Positions 1 through 8,715 of a stretch of 19,387 nt of DNA are shown piece after piece. Where the stretch lies: positions 1 through 19,387 of the forward strand of contig CAKOGP040001772.1 in the NCBI GenBank assembly GCA_933822405.4, read 5' to 3'. The position numbers and the translations under genes were made by a program. The notes below the pieces were generated by a model, which did not search any database, was not told where the DNA came from, and saw nothing but the letters and a program-made list of their open reading frames with translations. This DNA comes from Cylindrotheca closterium. Lineage: Eukaryota > Bacillariophyta > Bacillariophyceae > Bacillariales > Bacillariaceae. Numbering within the stretch: the stretch's first letter is position 1; every line of letters starts with the position of its first letter.

Positions 1-1598
1 GGACATGGTCGAGGCAATTCTGAGGAGTAGAACTGGATTTGATGGACAAAATGGTGAGTTCCAGCTGATGCTTGTTGTGGAATTTTGATCCATCATCATG
101 CTTACCATGTGCTTCCACCATATAGGTACAATATGGTGATTGTTACAATCAATGAATACATACTGGTGAGCAATTGGGACATGGTCGAGGCAATTCTGAT
201 GAGTAGAACTGGATTTGATGGACAAAATGGTGAGTTCCAGCTGATCTTTGTTGTGGAATTTCGATCCATCATCATGCTTACCATGCGCTTCCACCATATA
301 GGTCCAATATGATGGTTGTTCCAATCAATGAATACATACTGGTGAGCAATTGGGACATGGTCGAGGCAATTCTGAGGAGTAGAACTGGATTTGATGGACA
401 AAATGGTGAGTTCCTGCTGATGCCTGTTGTGGAATTTCGATCCATCATCATGCTTACCATGTGCTTCCACCATATAGGTCCAATATGGTGATTGTTACAA
501 TCAATGAATACATGCTGGTGAGCAATTGGGACATGGTCGAGGCAATTCTGAGGAGTAGAACTGGATTTGATAGAACAGGATTTGATGGACAAAATGGTGA
601 TTTGCTGCTGATGCCTGTTGTGGAATTTCGATCCATCATCATGCTTACCATGTGCTTGCACCATGTAGGTCCAATATGGTGATTGTTACAATTAATGAAT
701 ACATACTGGTGAGCAATTGGGACATGGTCGAGGCAATTCTGAGGAGTAGAACTGGATTTGATGGACAAACTGGTGAGTTCCAGCTGATGCTTGTTGTGGA
801 ATGTTGATCCATCATCATGCTTACAATGTGCTTGCACCATATAGGTCCAATATGATGGTTGTTCCAATCAATGAATACATAATGGTGAGCAATGGGACAT
901 GGTCGAGGCAATTCTGAGGAGTAGAACTGGATTCGATGGACAAACTGGTGAGTTCCTGCTGATGCCTGTTGTGGAATTTCGATCCATCATCGTGCTTACC
1001 ATGTGCTTCCACCATATAGGTCCAATGTGGTGATTGTTACAATCAATGAATACATACTGGTGAGCAATTGGGACATGGTCGAGGCAATTCTGAGGAGTAG
1101 AACTGGATTTGATGGACAAAATGGTGAGTTCCCGCTGATGCTTGTTGCGGAATTCTGATCCATCATCATGCTTACAATGTGCTTCCACTATATAGGTCCA
1201 ATATGGTGATTGTTACAATCAATGAATACATACTGGTGAGCAATTGGGACATGGTCAAGGCAATGCTGATGAGTAGAACTGGATTTGATGGACAAACTGG
1301 TGAGTTCCAGCTGATGCTTGTTGTGGAATTCTGATCCATCATCATGCTTACCATGCGCTTCCACCATATAGGTCCAATATGATGGTTGTTCCAAACAATG
1401 AATACATAATGGTGAGCAATTGGGACATGGTCGAGGCAATGCTGAGGAGTAGAACTGGATTTGATAAAAAAAATGGTGAGTTCCAGCTGATGCTTGTTGT
1501 GGAATTTTGATCCATCATCATGCTTACCATGTGCTTCCACCATGTAGCTCCAATATGGTGATCGTTACAATCAATGAATACATACTGGTGAGCAATTG
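1..1598. repeat. 176-bp tandem satellite, nine monomers
   Basis: Nine head-to-tail monomers begin (at the word ggacatggtc or its variant) at 1, 177, 353, 529, 720, 895, 1071, 1247 and 1423. Seven monomers are 176 bp. The one at 529 is 191 bp because a 15-bp word is duplicated in tandem (557-571 and 572-586, one mismatch), and the one at 720 is 175 bp. The array starts at or before base 1, so its true length is unknown. Two monomer classes can be told apart by gtgattgttacaatc versus gatggttgttccaatc near the end of the unit. Several overlapping open frames of 60-137 codons run through the array on both strands, but 176 is not a multiple of three and the frames shift at each monomer, so I do not call genes here. 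The unit length is close to nucleosomal and to many centromeric satellites, which is only a resemblance. Confidence 0.95.
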
Positions 1599-1757
1599 GG
1601 ACATTGCAGAGGCAATTCTGTCAAGAATGGAACTTGACCTGATGGCCCAGTTTGTGAGTTGCAGCTGATGCTTCTTGTTGGTCAAGAGTTTCAGTTGATT
1701 GTCATGCTTACCTATGCTTTCCCCAGGGTACAGATCAAAGAGAATGAATGCTCCAAT
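1599..1757. repeat. Divergent tenth satellite monomer at array edge
   Basis: After nine similar monomers the sequence continues in register but strongly diverged. The words gggacat, gaggcaattctg, gtgagtt, gcagctgatgctt and catgctta are kept in order while much of the rest differs. It carries gtgagt at 1654 and a pyrimidine-rich tract ending ctttccccag at 1726. It could be a decayed edge monomer, as is usual at satellite borders, or a relic of the unique sequence from which the satellite was amplified. The right limit is approximate. Confidence 0.65.
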
Positions 1758-2196
1758 GTATAAATATGCAACAGTGGCGTCGGACTGGTTATAGGGAGAC
1801 GAATCTACTTGTTGGAACTGGAACTGATCTTAGTTCCTGCTGATGTCCTTTTGGACAGTCATGGTGCTTATGCTTTCATGATTGCTCACTTATAGCAAGT
1901 GATTGATGGATCATCTTCACCTTAGAGTTCCACTGCCTTAACGATTGTGCTCCAATTAGTTTTAGTATAGTACTTTTTGCCTGATGAAATGGATTTGACT
2001 GATGGCAATGCGAAGCAGATAAAGTTGGTGCCACCATAGTTAGTGCTTGTATTGACTTTTCATCTGTGATGGGACCCAGACTCACTGTGATTGACTATCA
2101 TTCTTTCAGTGCCCAATTATGGTGTTAGCTAACAGGGACAACACCAACATTTGTTTGGTGATGCCTACCAGTAGTCGTTAGTGAGTAAATAGTTTA
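1758..2196. other. Gene-free stretch
   Basis: I see no convincing coding frame, RNA gene or repeat here. The only open frame (minus strand, about 69 codons, 1876-2085) has no recognisable features. Confidence 0.5.
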
Positions 2197-2226
2197 TAGG
2201 TGATTGTGAAGATTCAAAGTTCTCTG
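2197..2226. repeat. Fragment of fold-back repeat family 2
   Basis: The word gtgaagattcaaagttctctg, preceded by a similar taggtgatt, recurs at 6319-6352 in the second fold-back family. This is probably a short remnant of the same repeat, or one of its small tandem units. Confidence 0.5.
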
Positions 2227-2258
2227 CAAGACGGGGTAATTTTCAGATATTTGTGATA

Positions 2259-2270
2259 TCCGGACGGACA
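2259..2270. repeat. 12-bp inverted repeat, left copy (pairs with 4258-4269)
   Basis: The sequence tccggacggaca here is exactly reverse-complementary to 4258-4269, about 2 kb away. It contains the hexamer palindrome TCCGGA. The two copies enclose the palindrome clusters and the 11-bp fold-back element. They may be ends of a larger element, but no flanking target-site duplication is evident. Confidence 0.45.
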
Positions 2271-2434
2271 GGGCTACTTCTGTGAGCAGGATCTCTAGTC
2301 GATTCCCGTTTGGAATGCTTGTCCAGCCGTTAAATTCTCGCTATGCTATTTGCAAAAATAGACCTCGCAAAAACACGCCCGCCAGTATACTTAGCGATCG
2401 TCAACGGATGAATGATCATCAGTGTGAAACCTTT

Positions 2435-2520
2435 TTTCTCCACGGTGGAGAAATAGATTTTTTTTCCTCCACGGTGGAGAAAACAGCTTCCGGTGGAGAA
2501 AACAGCTTCCGGTGGAGAAA
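2435..2520. repeat. Palindromes with TTTCTCCA/TGGAGAAA arms plus a 19-bp tandem pair
   Basis: A 19-bp near-perfect palindrome, tttctccacggtggagaaa, lies at 2435-2453. A second copy with one extra C in its left arm lies at about 2463-2483. Immediately after, a 19-bp unit containing cagcttccggtggag is repeated in tandem (2481-2499 and 2500-2518). The same palindrome family recurs at 2948-2995. These could form short hairpins or be dyad binding sites; the sequence does not decide which. Confidence 0.7.
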
Positions 2521-2929
2521 CGACACCCCCAAGTCTTCCCCAAACATAGTCTATCTTTTGTTCTTCAACAACAATCATAATGAGATTTGACTTCTCCGAA
2601 AAAGTCTTCTTCCACCTTGGGCTGGCACACTGCCTTCACACTCCATCATGAATCAGTAGCACCTGCCTGCAAGGCAACTATTAGTTGATTGTTGTAGCTT
2701 CCAACGCTAAACAGTATTGTATGTGGCTATGCGAATGTAGTTGTCGGGGCGCCCTGCTCCTACAGGATAGCACCAAAGTCTTGTATTTGATCGCGAGCAG
2801 CCTTGTTTGTATCCTGCAAATTGGCAACCACCCATCTTTCTCCAAAAGTTGCTTTTGAATATGAGCTCATAAAATTGGTCCCCCAATATTTTCTTTCCCC
2901 TGATGAACCTTTTGGCTCCAACTTCCGAA

Positions 2930-2996
2930 TGGAGAAATAGAAGTTTTTTTCTCCATCATGGAGAAATAAAGTTTTTTTTCTCCATCATGGAGAAAT
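2930..2996. repeat. Second cluster of TTTCTCCA/TGGAGAAA palindromes
   Basis: Two copies of tttctccatcatggagaaa (2948-2966 and 2977-2995) sit in tandem units of about 29 bp separated by runs of T, preceded by a half-site atggagaaatag near 2931. The arms are identical to those at 2435-2453; only the three-base centre differs (tca here, cgg there). Confidence 0.7.
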
Positions 2997-3301
2997 AGAT
3001 TTGTGCATTCGTGGATTCCAGATTCCACACCACCTGGCGACGAGGATGCAGTGCCTGCGTAGCCGCTTTGAATCGTATCCAAATTCGGGTCGAGCTTTTT
3101 TCATTTCATGCAGGTGACATGACCGTTATTTTATATTGCAATTTGTTTGGCGTGATTCAAAAATCTCTGGACCGTGTGGCAAATTCAGGCATTTAGCGAA
3201 ACCGAAACCGCCAGACCCGACTATAGGGTGTGAAACACGCGCTAATTGGTGATGACGCGGTAAAACTGAAAACTGTTTTCAGACGGGGATATCCTGGAAA
3301 T

Positions 3302-4257
3302 CCCGGGGAAAAAAAGCCAACTTTTAGGGAACTTTCAGGGAACTTTTAGGGAACTTTAAGGGAACTTTTAGGGAACTTTTAGGGAACTTTTGGGAGATTA
3401 ATTGAGACTCCCCAAATGCTATCCCTGGTTTCCCAATTGCAAAGAAACTGTTACTTTTCAAATTGTGAATTATTATTATGCCATTGGCATCGGTTTTGGA
3501 CAATCCAATGCTATCAACAAGGGCACTCTTCACTGTCAATAGCCTACAATGAATACTGGAGCGACTGCCAATGCTGGACAATAGTAGTTGAAGGATTGGA
3601 GAACCAGCAATGCGAAAAAAGAGCCCAAGAAACCTATCAAGGACAGTGCTGGAGAGACATCACCAAAAGCATGGACCCAAACCATGTCTACTCGCAGATG
3701 GGCAATGGCGTACATTCGGCCAAAAAGTCTTGTTTAGAACAAGGTCTTTGTCTTTGTTCACTGGATGGTCACATCTATTATTCAAGAAACCGACAACCCC
3801 AAAGTTCTCAAGTTCAAGATTTGGGCTAGACTTTGGCGGCAGGTGAACCTCAACGAGAGATTGAAATGTTTTGACACTATTGGAACTTGTTTTTGTTATA
3901 CTATGGACAAGCATGAAACCGTTTACACTGACTTTCTTGTTTTGATTCAATACAAAATTGAGAATGGCCGTCCTTTGAATAGCGTCATCTACTATAGTGC
4001 AATACTCTATTATTTGTATGGTTTGTCTTTTGAGGGAATATTGTTTCGCAAAAGTTCCCTGAAAGTTCCCTAAAAGTTCCCTAAAAGTTCCCTTAAAGTT
4101 CCCTTAAAGTTCCCTAAAAGTTCCCTAAAAATTCCCTTAAAATTCCCTAAAAATTCCCTAAAAGTCCCCTATAAGTACCCGGGAAATTCCCTAAAAGTAC
4201 CCGGGAAGTTCCCTAAAAATCCCCGGGAAGTTCCCTTAAAGTTCCCTTTTTTTCGGG
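3302..4257. mobile_element. Fold-back-like element with 11-bp tandem-repeat arms
   Basis: The left arm (about 3320-3393) is seven copies of an 11-bp unit close to acttttaggga. The right arm (4051-4247) is about 18 copies of its reverse complement, close to aaaagttccct, the last ones grown into 22-bp dimers containing cccggg. Outside the arms, gggg-aaaaaaa on the left and ttttttt-cggg on the right are again roughly inverted. The approximately 655-bp interior contains a broken reading frame. Inverted arms made of short direct repeats are the hallmark of fold-back (FB) transposons and some non-autonomous DNA elements. No transposase domain or target-site duplication was recognised, so mobility is inferred. 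Confidence 0.55.
3549..4073 (+). pseudogene. Broken reading frame inside the 11-bp-arm element
   Basis: Reading from an ATG at 3549 gives a lysine/proline-rich segment followed by a region of ordinary globular composition (motifs such as KIWARLWRQVNLNERL and YTDFLVLIQYKIENGRPLN) that runs to a TAA in the right arm at 4073. The frame is interrupted only by TAG codons: a pair at 3582-3587 and one at 3735. An overlapping frame at 3416-3829 is open for 137 codons, but it is rich in Cys, Gln, Ser and Trp and reads like an off-frame translation. I do not recognise the family. The product could be a relic of the element's own protein or of captured host DNA. Confidence 0.3.
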
Positions 4258-4269
4258 TGTCCGTCCGGA
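4258..4269. repeat. 12-bp inverted repeat, right copy (pairs with 2259-2270)
   Basis: tgtccgtccgga is the reverse complement of 2259-2270 and directly abuts the right end of the 11-bp-arm element. A related word, gtccgtctgtccgatcggac, occurs at 6191-6210. Confidence 0.45.
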
Positions 4270-4812
4270 CAAACGGGTCATGTGATAACGTTCGTCTTTT
4301 CTGCGCGGAACCAGCCAAGTGGAGCTACAAGTAAATTGCCGGCACAACTCGCGCCAGCAGTCATCCATGGACTTCATCCACCAATCGTTCATGAACCAAA
4401 GGCCATTGTCATTGGTGGCACGTGTCACATGAACAAACGACAATCGGGCTTGCTCGCACGATGGGCCTACTCGCAGAAACCAAAAATAGCAGCGACACAA
4501 CACAAAAAACGCCAAGACACAAAAACCATCATCATCACACATCCTAATAGTGACTGCTATCAATCCCATTGCTCGCAGCATAGTTGCTCAAATCAACAAT
4601 CTTCTCTCTCCACCACTAGTCTGTAACGACATTTCCAAACTCCTCAGAGACCGGTTCCTCCATCCACTTCCGCACAGTCTAGCTTTTTACACATCTGTTT
4701 TTCATTTCCATTGCGCGGAGTGACATACAGTGTGTAGCTAGGAAAGTTTTTCTGTGTTGTGTCTTGTCCTCGCCTCTTGTAGGTTGGAGACTTGGTGCGG
4801 TGAAGTAATAAG
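4270..4812. other. Leader-like region upstream of the 4813 gene
   Basis: No supported gene. A plus-strand frame open over 4282-4626 (114 codons) and an overlapping minus-strand frame of similar size have unconvincing composition. The stretch just before 4813 (ggttggagacttggtgcgg, then tgaagtaataagATGG) has an A-rich context with A at -3 before ATGG, a good start context. Promoter elements could not be assigned. Confidence 0.35.
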
Positions 4813-5606
4813 ATGGCAGGATCGTCTACAGGTGGGAACAATGGCACTGCTGGCAAGGGTAGGAGCAGGAAGAAGAAGGCTGATAGATCAACTTTAAATA
4901 CTGCACAAGTTGTCACTCGATCCATCGCAGCAGCATCCACTGCAAGGCGTGTCATCACATCAACAGACAGTGACCAAAGCACCAAGGGTCAACAGAAACA
5001 GACAGCCTTGGCCACAGCCCCATCAGAGGTCCCTTTGACATCATTGGAAGATAATGTCAATGACAAAAAAAAGTGACCTTGCCGTTCACAAACACCAGTC
5101 CACCCTCACCTCACGACAGCACAGTTCCGCCAGCATTAGAAGAAAACAATGATGACACTAATGACAAGGTGGTTGCTTCGCAGGAAGACGGCAGTCCCAC
5201 AGCACCAGCGGCCAACAATGGCCCGGTTCTGACCCAATCAGAAGTTGATGACAAAGAGGAAACAGTAAAAGCCCCACATTATTCTTTACCAGAACACAGT
5301 GGTGAGGCATCAGCAGACGTCCAAGCTCTCGCTCTGTCATCATCAGAGCGAGAAAAGGTGATGAAACAAGAATTGACAGAGTCGTCATGTGACGAAAATC
5401 TTGGGGAATTTTCAGATGAAATGTCTCAGTTTTCTTTTGTCTCCTCCCACCGGACGGCTATTCCTGGCGATGAAGACTACGAGAGCAACAGCGACGATGC
5501 TGCGTTGAGCCTGGACTCCAATGCTACAGACTACACATGCAAGGGCAGACCCCAAGCCTCCTACACCATTCTTGATTTACCACGTTTTTGCCACACGGTC
5601 CAGTAG
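4813..5606 (+). CDS. Unknown low-complexity protein, two frames joined at a -1 slippery site
   Basis: The first frame starts at ATG 4813 and stops at TGA 5074-5076 (87 aa). It is Ser/Thr/Ala/Lys-rich with a basic cluster GRSRKKKADR near residues 17-26, like a nuclear-targeting or nucleic-acid-binding tail. The -1 frame is open from 5064 to 5606, lacks an ATG at its beginning, and is acidic and Ser/Asp/Glu-rich (for example EDYESNSDDAALSLDS). Stepping back one base at A AAA AAG (5067-5073) joins the two into a protein of about 264 aa. Both halves share the motif NDK and the same compositional style, so they look like one gene. The stop coincides with the beginning of a fold-back repeat (5604 on), so the natural 3' end may be lost. 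No known domain is visible. It might be a gag-like or disordered nuclear protein; I cannot decide. Confidence 0.5.
5067..5076 (+). other. Candidate -1 ribosomal frameshift site A AAA AAG followed by TGA
   Basis: In the upstream frame the codons read gac aaa aaa aag tga. The last six bases before the stop, plus the base ahead of them, form the heptamer A AAA AAG, which fits X XXY YYZ. Slipping back one base on it leads into gtg acc ttg and a frame open for another 177 codons. No strong stem-loop is obvious in the next 40 bases, which weakens the case. A genuine or artefactual loss of one A from a nine-A run would look the same. Confidence 0.4.
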
Positions 5607-5710
5607 ATAATCGTGGAATTGAATCGATAAGTATTACTTAACAAGTTTCACGAATATCTGCAGAGAATTTTGAATTTTCACGACCATCTACAGAGAGCTT
5701 TTTGTCTTCA
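5604..5710. repeat. Fold-back repeat family 2, copy A
   Basis: The segment beginning tagataatcgtggaattgaa is repeated at 6357-6465 in direct orientation at about 75-80% identity by eye. Within the copy, aatcgtggaattg and caagtttcacgaa are roughly inverted, and the right half ends with inverted versions of ctctgtagatggtcgtgaa. The left arm is shorter than in copy B, as though cut where it meets the end of the 4813-5606 reading frame. Confidence 0.7.
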
Positions 5711-5723
5711 CCCTAACCCTAAC
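5711..5723. repeat. Two telomere-type CCCTAA repeats
   Basis: ccctaaccctaac lies directly at the end of fold-back copy A. Two units are too few to call a telomere relic with any certainty. Confidence 0.35.
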
Positions 5724-5870
5724 AGTTGGATTTCGGTTCTGGCGGACATAAGACAAGCGGCAGGCTTGTCGTCGTCCAAACCGATTGACAACTTTGTGGC
5801 CCATAAAGCCATCGTTGCCAACCTGCCGTGCCAACATGCGACCCATCAAGTCGTCATGCAGAGGCACTGA
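5724..5870 (+). pseudogene. Possible tail of a coding region, unrecognised
   Basis: A plus-strand frame ending in TGA at 5868-5870 reads with plausible protein composition over about 45 residues (motifs ADIRQAAGLSSSKPIDNF and HKAIVANLPCQ). The upstream part of the frame lies in fold-back repeat A, so any gene would have been cut there. No family recognised; chance is possible. Confidence 0.2.
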
Positions 5871-6318
5871 CCATAGCGATCTCCGATCTGCCTAATAGGA
5901 AATAATCATCTCTACAGGAAATAACTATTCTAAAAGACTTGTTATCTACATGGAATGGGCAAAGCAAAAGCCTTGCACAAAAACTCAAATTTCCCAAACC
6001 TTTACTGGATGTTTGCAATCCAGAAAGGCCGGTACAAAAACCCACGTACAGAACTCCCGCAGGATTCAGTATGGGATTTTTGTGGCGCTCAGACGTTTGA
6101 TAGTCCAAGCCCACAATTCCATGTTTTCAGATTCCCTGCAAAAACCGACTCATAGGAATCCCCCAAATAAAACGGACCAAACGGACATTTGTCCGTCTGT
6201 CCGATCGGACGTGTCGAACTGCTTCCATCAAGGAGTTTCCAATGAATGGTCTCCAAGAGAGCAATTTCAACACTAACCCCAACCCATTTAACGCGCCACC
6301 ACCTTATATTTAACAAAA
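5871..6318. other. Inter-repeat stretch, no supported gene
   Basis: Overlapping open frames of 66-108 codons (5950-6276 plus, 5854-6114 minus, 6089-6316 minus) conflict with one another and none shows recognisable features. The segment carries the palindromes at 6181-6210. Confidence 0.4.
6181..6210. repeat. Two adjacent palindromes built on GTCCG
   Basis: acggaca-tt-tgtccgt (6181-6196) is a perfect 7-bp-arm hairpin. gtccgatcggac (6199-6210) is a perfect 12-bp palindrome. Both contain the GTCCG word found in the inverted 12-mers at 2259 and 4258. Confidence 0.6.
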
Positions 6319-6495
6319 GTCTGTAGTTGATCGTGAAGATTCAAAGTTCTCTGTAGATGGTCGTCAAAAATCTCTGTAGATAATCGTGGAATTGAAACGA
6401 TAAGTATTGCTATACAAGTTTCACGATTTTCTACTGAGAATTTTGATTTTTTTGCGATCATTTACAGAGATCTTTGAATCTTCACGAAAATTTTC
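6319..6495. repeat. Fold-back repeat family 2, copy B
   Basis: The left arm (about 6319-6400) contains three tandem units starting ctgtag: at 6321 (followed by ttgatcgtgaagattcaaag), 6351 and 6376. The right arm (about 6410-6490) is its imperfect reverse complement: caagtttcacga, then gcgatcatttacagaga, then ctttgaatcttcacgaaa. The two arms face each other across a short centre near 6400, so the strand could fold into a long hairpin. It is related to copy A at 5604-5710 and the fragment at 2197-2226. Confidence 0.75.
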
Positions 6496-6499
6496 ATTT

Positions 6500-6592
6500 T
6501 CCAATTTGTCTGCAAGCGCAACCAGGTTCAGGGGGTGGGACCTCTTCAAGCGCAACCGTGGATTGATGGGACCTCTGCAGGGGCAACCGCGC
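6500..6592. repeat. Short direct repeats, gcgcaacc...gggacctct
   Basis: Three imperfect units of about 31-34 bp: ctgcaagcgcaacc, cttcaagcgcaacc and ctgcaggggcaacc, the first two ending in tgggacct. No coding meaning is apparent. Confidence 0.5.
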
Positions 6593-6764
6593 CTGTTTAT
6601 TGACAACTTTGGCTTGCGATCAAAATGTACTTTTTTAAAGGATTGAATAAAACCTCTCAATCAAAACCGCGGGACCGCTTTTGAGACCAAGATATTTTTG
6701 ACATTTAATAAGAGAAAAAATCAATAAACAAATTGAATTTTTCTATTAGAGGTCTATTTCTATT

Positions 6765-6848
6765 CCTTTAGGCCTGTTCCATCAACGAGCGGAACGCCAA
6801 GTGAAACCTTTAGGCCTGTTCCCGTCGACAAGCGGACCGCCAAGGGAA
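6765..6848. repeat. 42-bp tandem pair
   Basis: Two copies (6765-6806 and 6807-6848) begin cctttaggcctgttcc and share agcgga-cgccaag further on. The period of 42 bp keeps a reading frame. The second copy overlaps the start of the open frame at 6801. Confidence 0.7.
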
Positions 6849-7049
6849 ATACATATCTTCCTGCGGCAGGGGGTGCTTTGGTCGAATAAAAATGAAATCT
6901 ACAGATTTTTTGGGATGTCCCTGGTGCAGCTTCTAACTATTCAAACGGGTCGTAGTAGATTCGATAATTGTGCCACCCGCAATGATCGATTTACCGGCGA
7001 ACACACAAACATTTTAAAGCGCAGATTGGCAATCCGGGCTTACATTTAG
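6801..7049 (+). other. Open frame of 82 codons, doubtful
   Basis: ATG at 6801, TAG at 7047-7049. The middle reads EIYRFFGMSLVQLLTIQTGR, which faintly recalls the start of PiggyBac-type transposase domains (a helix rich in RFFG-like words), but the expected continuation is absent. The start lies in a 42-bp tandem repeat. I regard it as a possible transposase scrap or chance. Confidence 0.2.
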
Positions 7050-7869
7050 GCGCGGATTGTTGATGCTCTACTATATTAACCCATCCACGTTTTTGGACTC
7101 ATCCCTGAGGATAAGTCCCGTTTCTTTCCTATTTTGTACGGCAAAAAATGTACTGAATGCGCGTAGAACGCTATGAAACCACCATCACAAAATCCTGAAG
7201 AAACTGATATCAACGTAAGACAAATATGTAAACGTAGTGAGGTAAAAATGTAGGAATATAGCACTTACACCCTTTCAAGTCCAAAGCAAAAATCAGAACT
7301 AGTGTAGCATTGTTGTGTGCCAAGATTTTATTACATTTAGCTCAAGCATGAAAACTGTTGAACAAGTCAACTTCGTCACTTTTTTGTAAGAGCAGACCTC
7401 GTTTTGTCTAAAAATGATGCTTAACCCGTACCATTTAGTCTAATAAGTACTCGGAAGGCTTCTGCCAGCTTTTGGTGACAATCTTGCAAGCAATTCTTGT
7501 CTTTCTAGAAGCAGATTGGATCCACTTCAAATTGCATCCAATGGCACCCAGGACAGATAATTGCAGTCGTGGTGTATTTCTGACTTTTCACTGAGCCAGC
7601 TGCGTATAGGATGTGCCCATTATATCAATACGTATCTCTGGACAGCATCTTGAAAGTATGCGAGCATGATTGAAACTCCTTTTGACGGTTCAAACGGCTG
7701 ATTGTGTGGATTTCCAAAACACTGAGAAGCAGGCAGTGAGTCTCAGCTTTCAGATGAAGTAACTTTGGCCACTTCCTTGTTGGAAATGCTCAGCCATAAC
7801 TTTTGAGACATAATCATTTCCAATTCCTAAGTCCAATTAGTAAAAGAAGATCATCCTTTATACCAACGC
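7050..7869. other. Gene-free stretch
   Basis: About 820 bp without a convincing coding frame, RNA gene or repeat on either strand. Confidence 0.45.
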
Positions 7870-8370
7870 CTACGGCATGCCAAAAGATATTGCAGCCGTG
7901 ACAATTTGTAGTGTAAAGTCACCAATTTCAATGATATCACCATTGACTTTTGAAAACCAAGTAGTGTCACTATCATGTAAGATAGAGGCACAAGGAGAGG
8001 CGGACATTCGCTCGGTGGAAGGCTGATGGTTGATGCAAGAAGCGTTGATGTGTCCAAGTTGGCGGCAATTGTTTTACCGTTGCCCATGCTATTGGGTGAA
8101 TTCCGTTTTATGAACCGCCTTACCACACATACCACATATTGTCAGCTTCCTTGGCTTGTAATTGGCAGTAGTCTCTGTAACTTTGGGACTTCCAGGGGTA
8201 GTCATTGGGTTGATATTGTCCAAGATGTTAGAGGTGGTTTTGCAACGCAACATCGGAAAAGAAAGTCTGGTCCTATTGGTTGGCTTGCTCATGTCACATT
8301 ATGACATGGCTCGGTCTGCTTTTGTCATGTGGCAATGCGATTCTTTTGCAGCCATTTGACTGGAACCTTT
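7870..8370 (-). pseudogene. Broken gene with zinc-knuckle-like motif
   Basis: One minus-strand frame reads with good protein composition from about 8370 down to a TAG at 7870, interrupted by only three stops: a TAA near 8301, a TAG near 8089 and a TAA near 8075. It includes the words MAAKESHCHMTKADRAM, LTICGMCGKAVHKTEF and CRQLGHINASC. The last fits C-x4-H-x4-C, the end of a CCHC zinc knuckle, and CGMC ahead of it supplies a C-x2-C pair. Such knuckles are common in retroelement gag and in transposase tails, but the family is not recognised. Shorter frames on the same strand (7851-8135) appear to be off-frame shadows. A decayed transposon or host gene are both possible. Confidence 0.35.
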
Positions 8371-8715
8371 TCATATTTATTTTTGCCTCTGTGCTAATGT
8401 CACCTTCACCGTGGGAAAAGATCACCTACTATTTGTCATTTTGGGACAGGGTCTAGCCACCATCAACCATGCACTGAGTGTCTCAATACCGCCTTCACCC
8501 TGTCATTTTTGCATTGCCAGCACCATCTATTGTCACACGCCCAAAGTGTTAATGTGATCACTACAACACTTGAAATATCATAATGGCAATATATTAATAT
8601 CAACTAAATAATACTTTTTCTATCTACTTTTCAGGAATCTATTTGCCATCATCCTCATATATTGTTACAATTTGTTGCCTTGCCTTCTTGTGCTTTTGTC
8701 CAGAGTGTTTGTGGT
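8371..8715. other. Gene-free stretch
   Basis: No convincing frame or repeat. A minus-strand continuation of the broken gene at 7870-8370 could not be followed here. Confidence 0.35.

Noticed and set aside
85..1543. Overlapping open frames of 60-137 codons on both strands of the satellite
   Set aside because: They arise because the monomer is free of stops in some frames and its length shifts the frame each unit. None is consistent along the array.
3416..3829. 137-codon plus frame in the 11-bp-arm element
   Set aside because: Its composition (Cys, Gln, Ser, Trp) is typical of an off-frame reading, and the frame at 3549-4073 is more protein-like despite three stops.
3320..4250. CRISPR array or telomere-like array
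   Set aside because: Units of 11 bp without spacers, so not CRISPR. TTTTAGGG is only part of the unit and always followed by AAC, so not telomeric.
5711..5723. Interstitial telomere
   Set aside because: Only two CCCTAA units, easily chance or part of the fold-back repeat.
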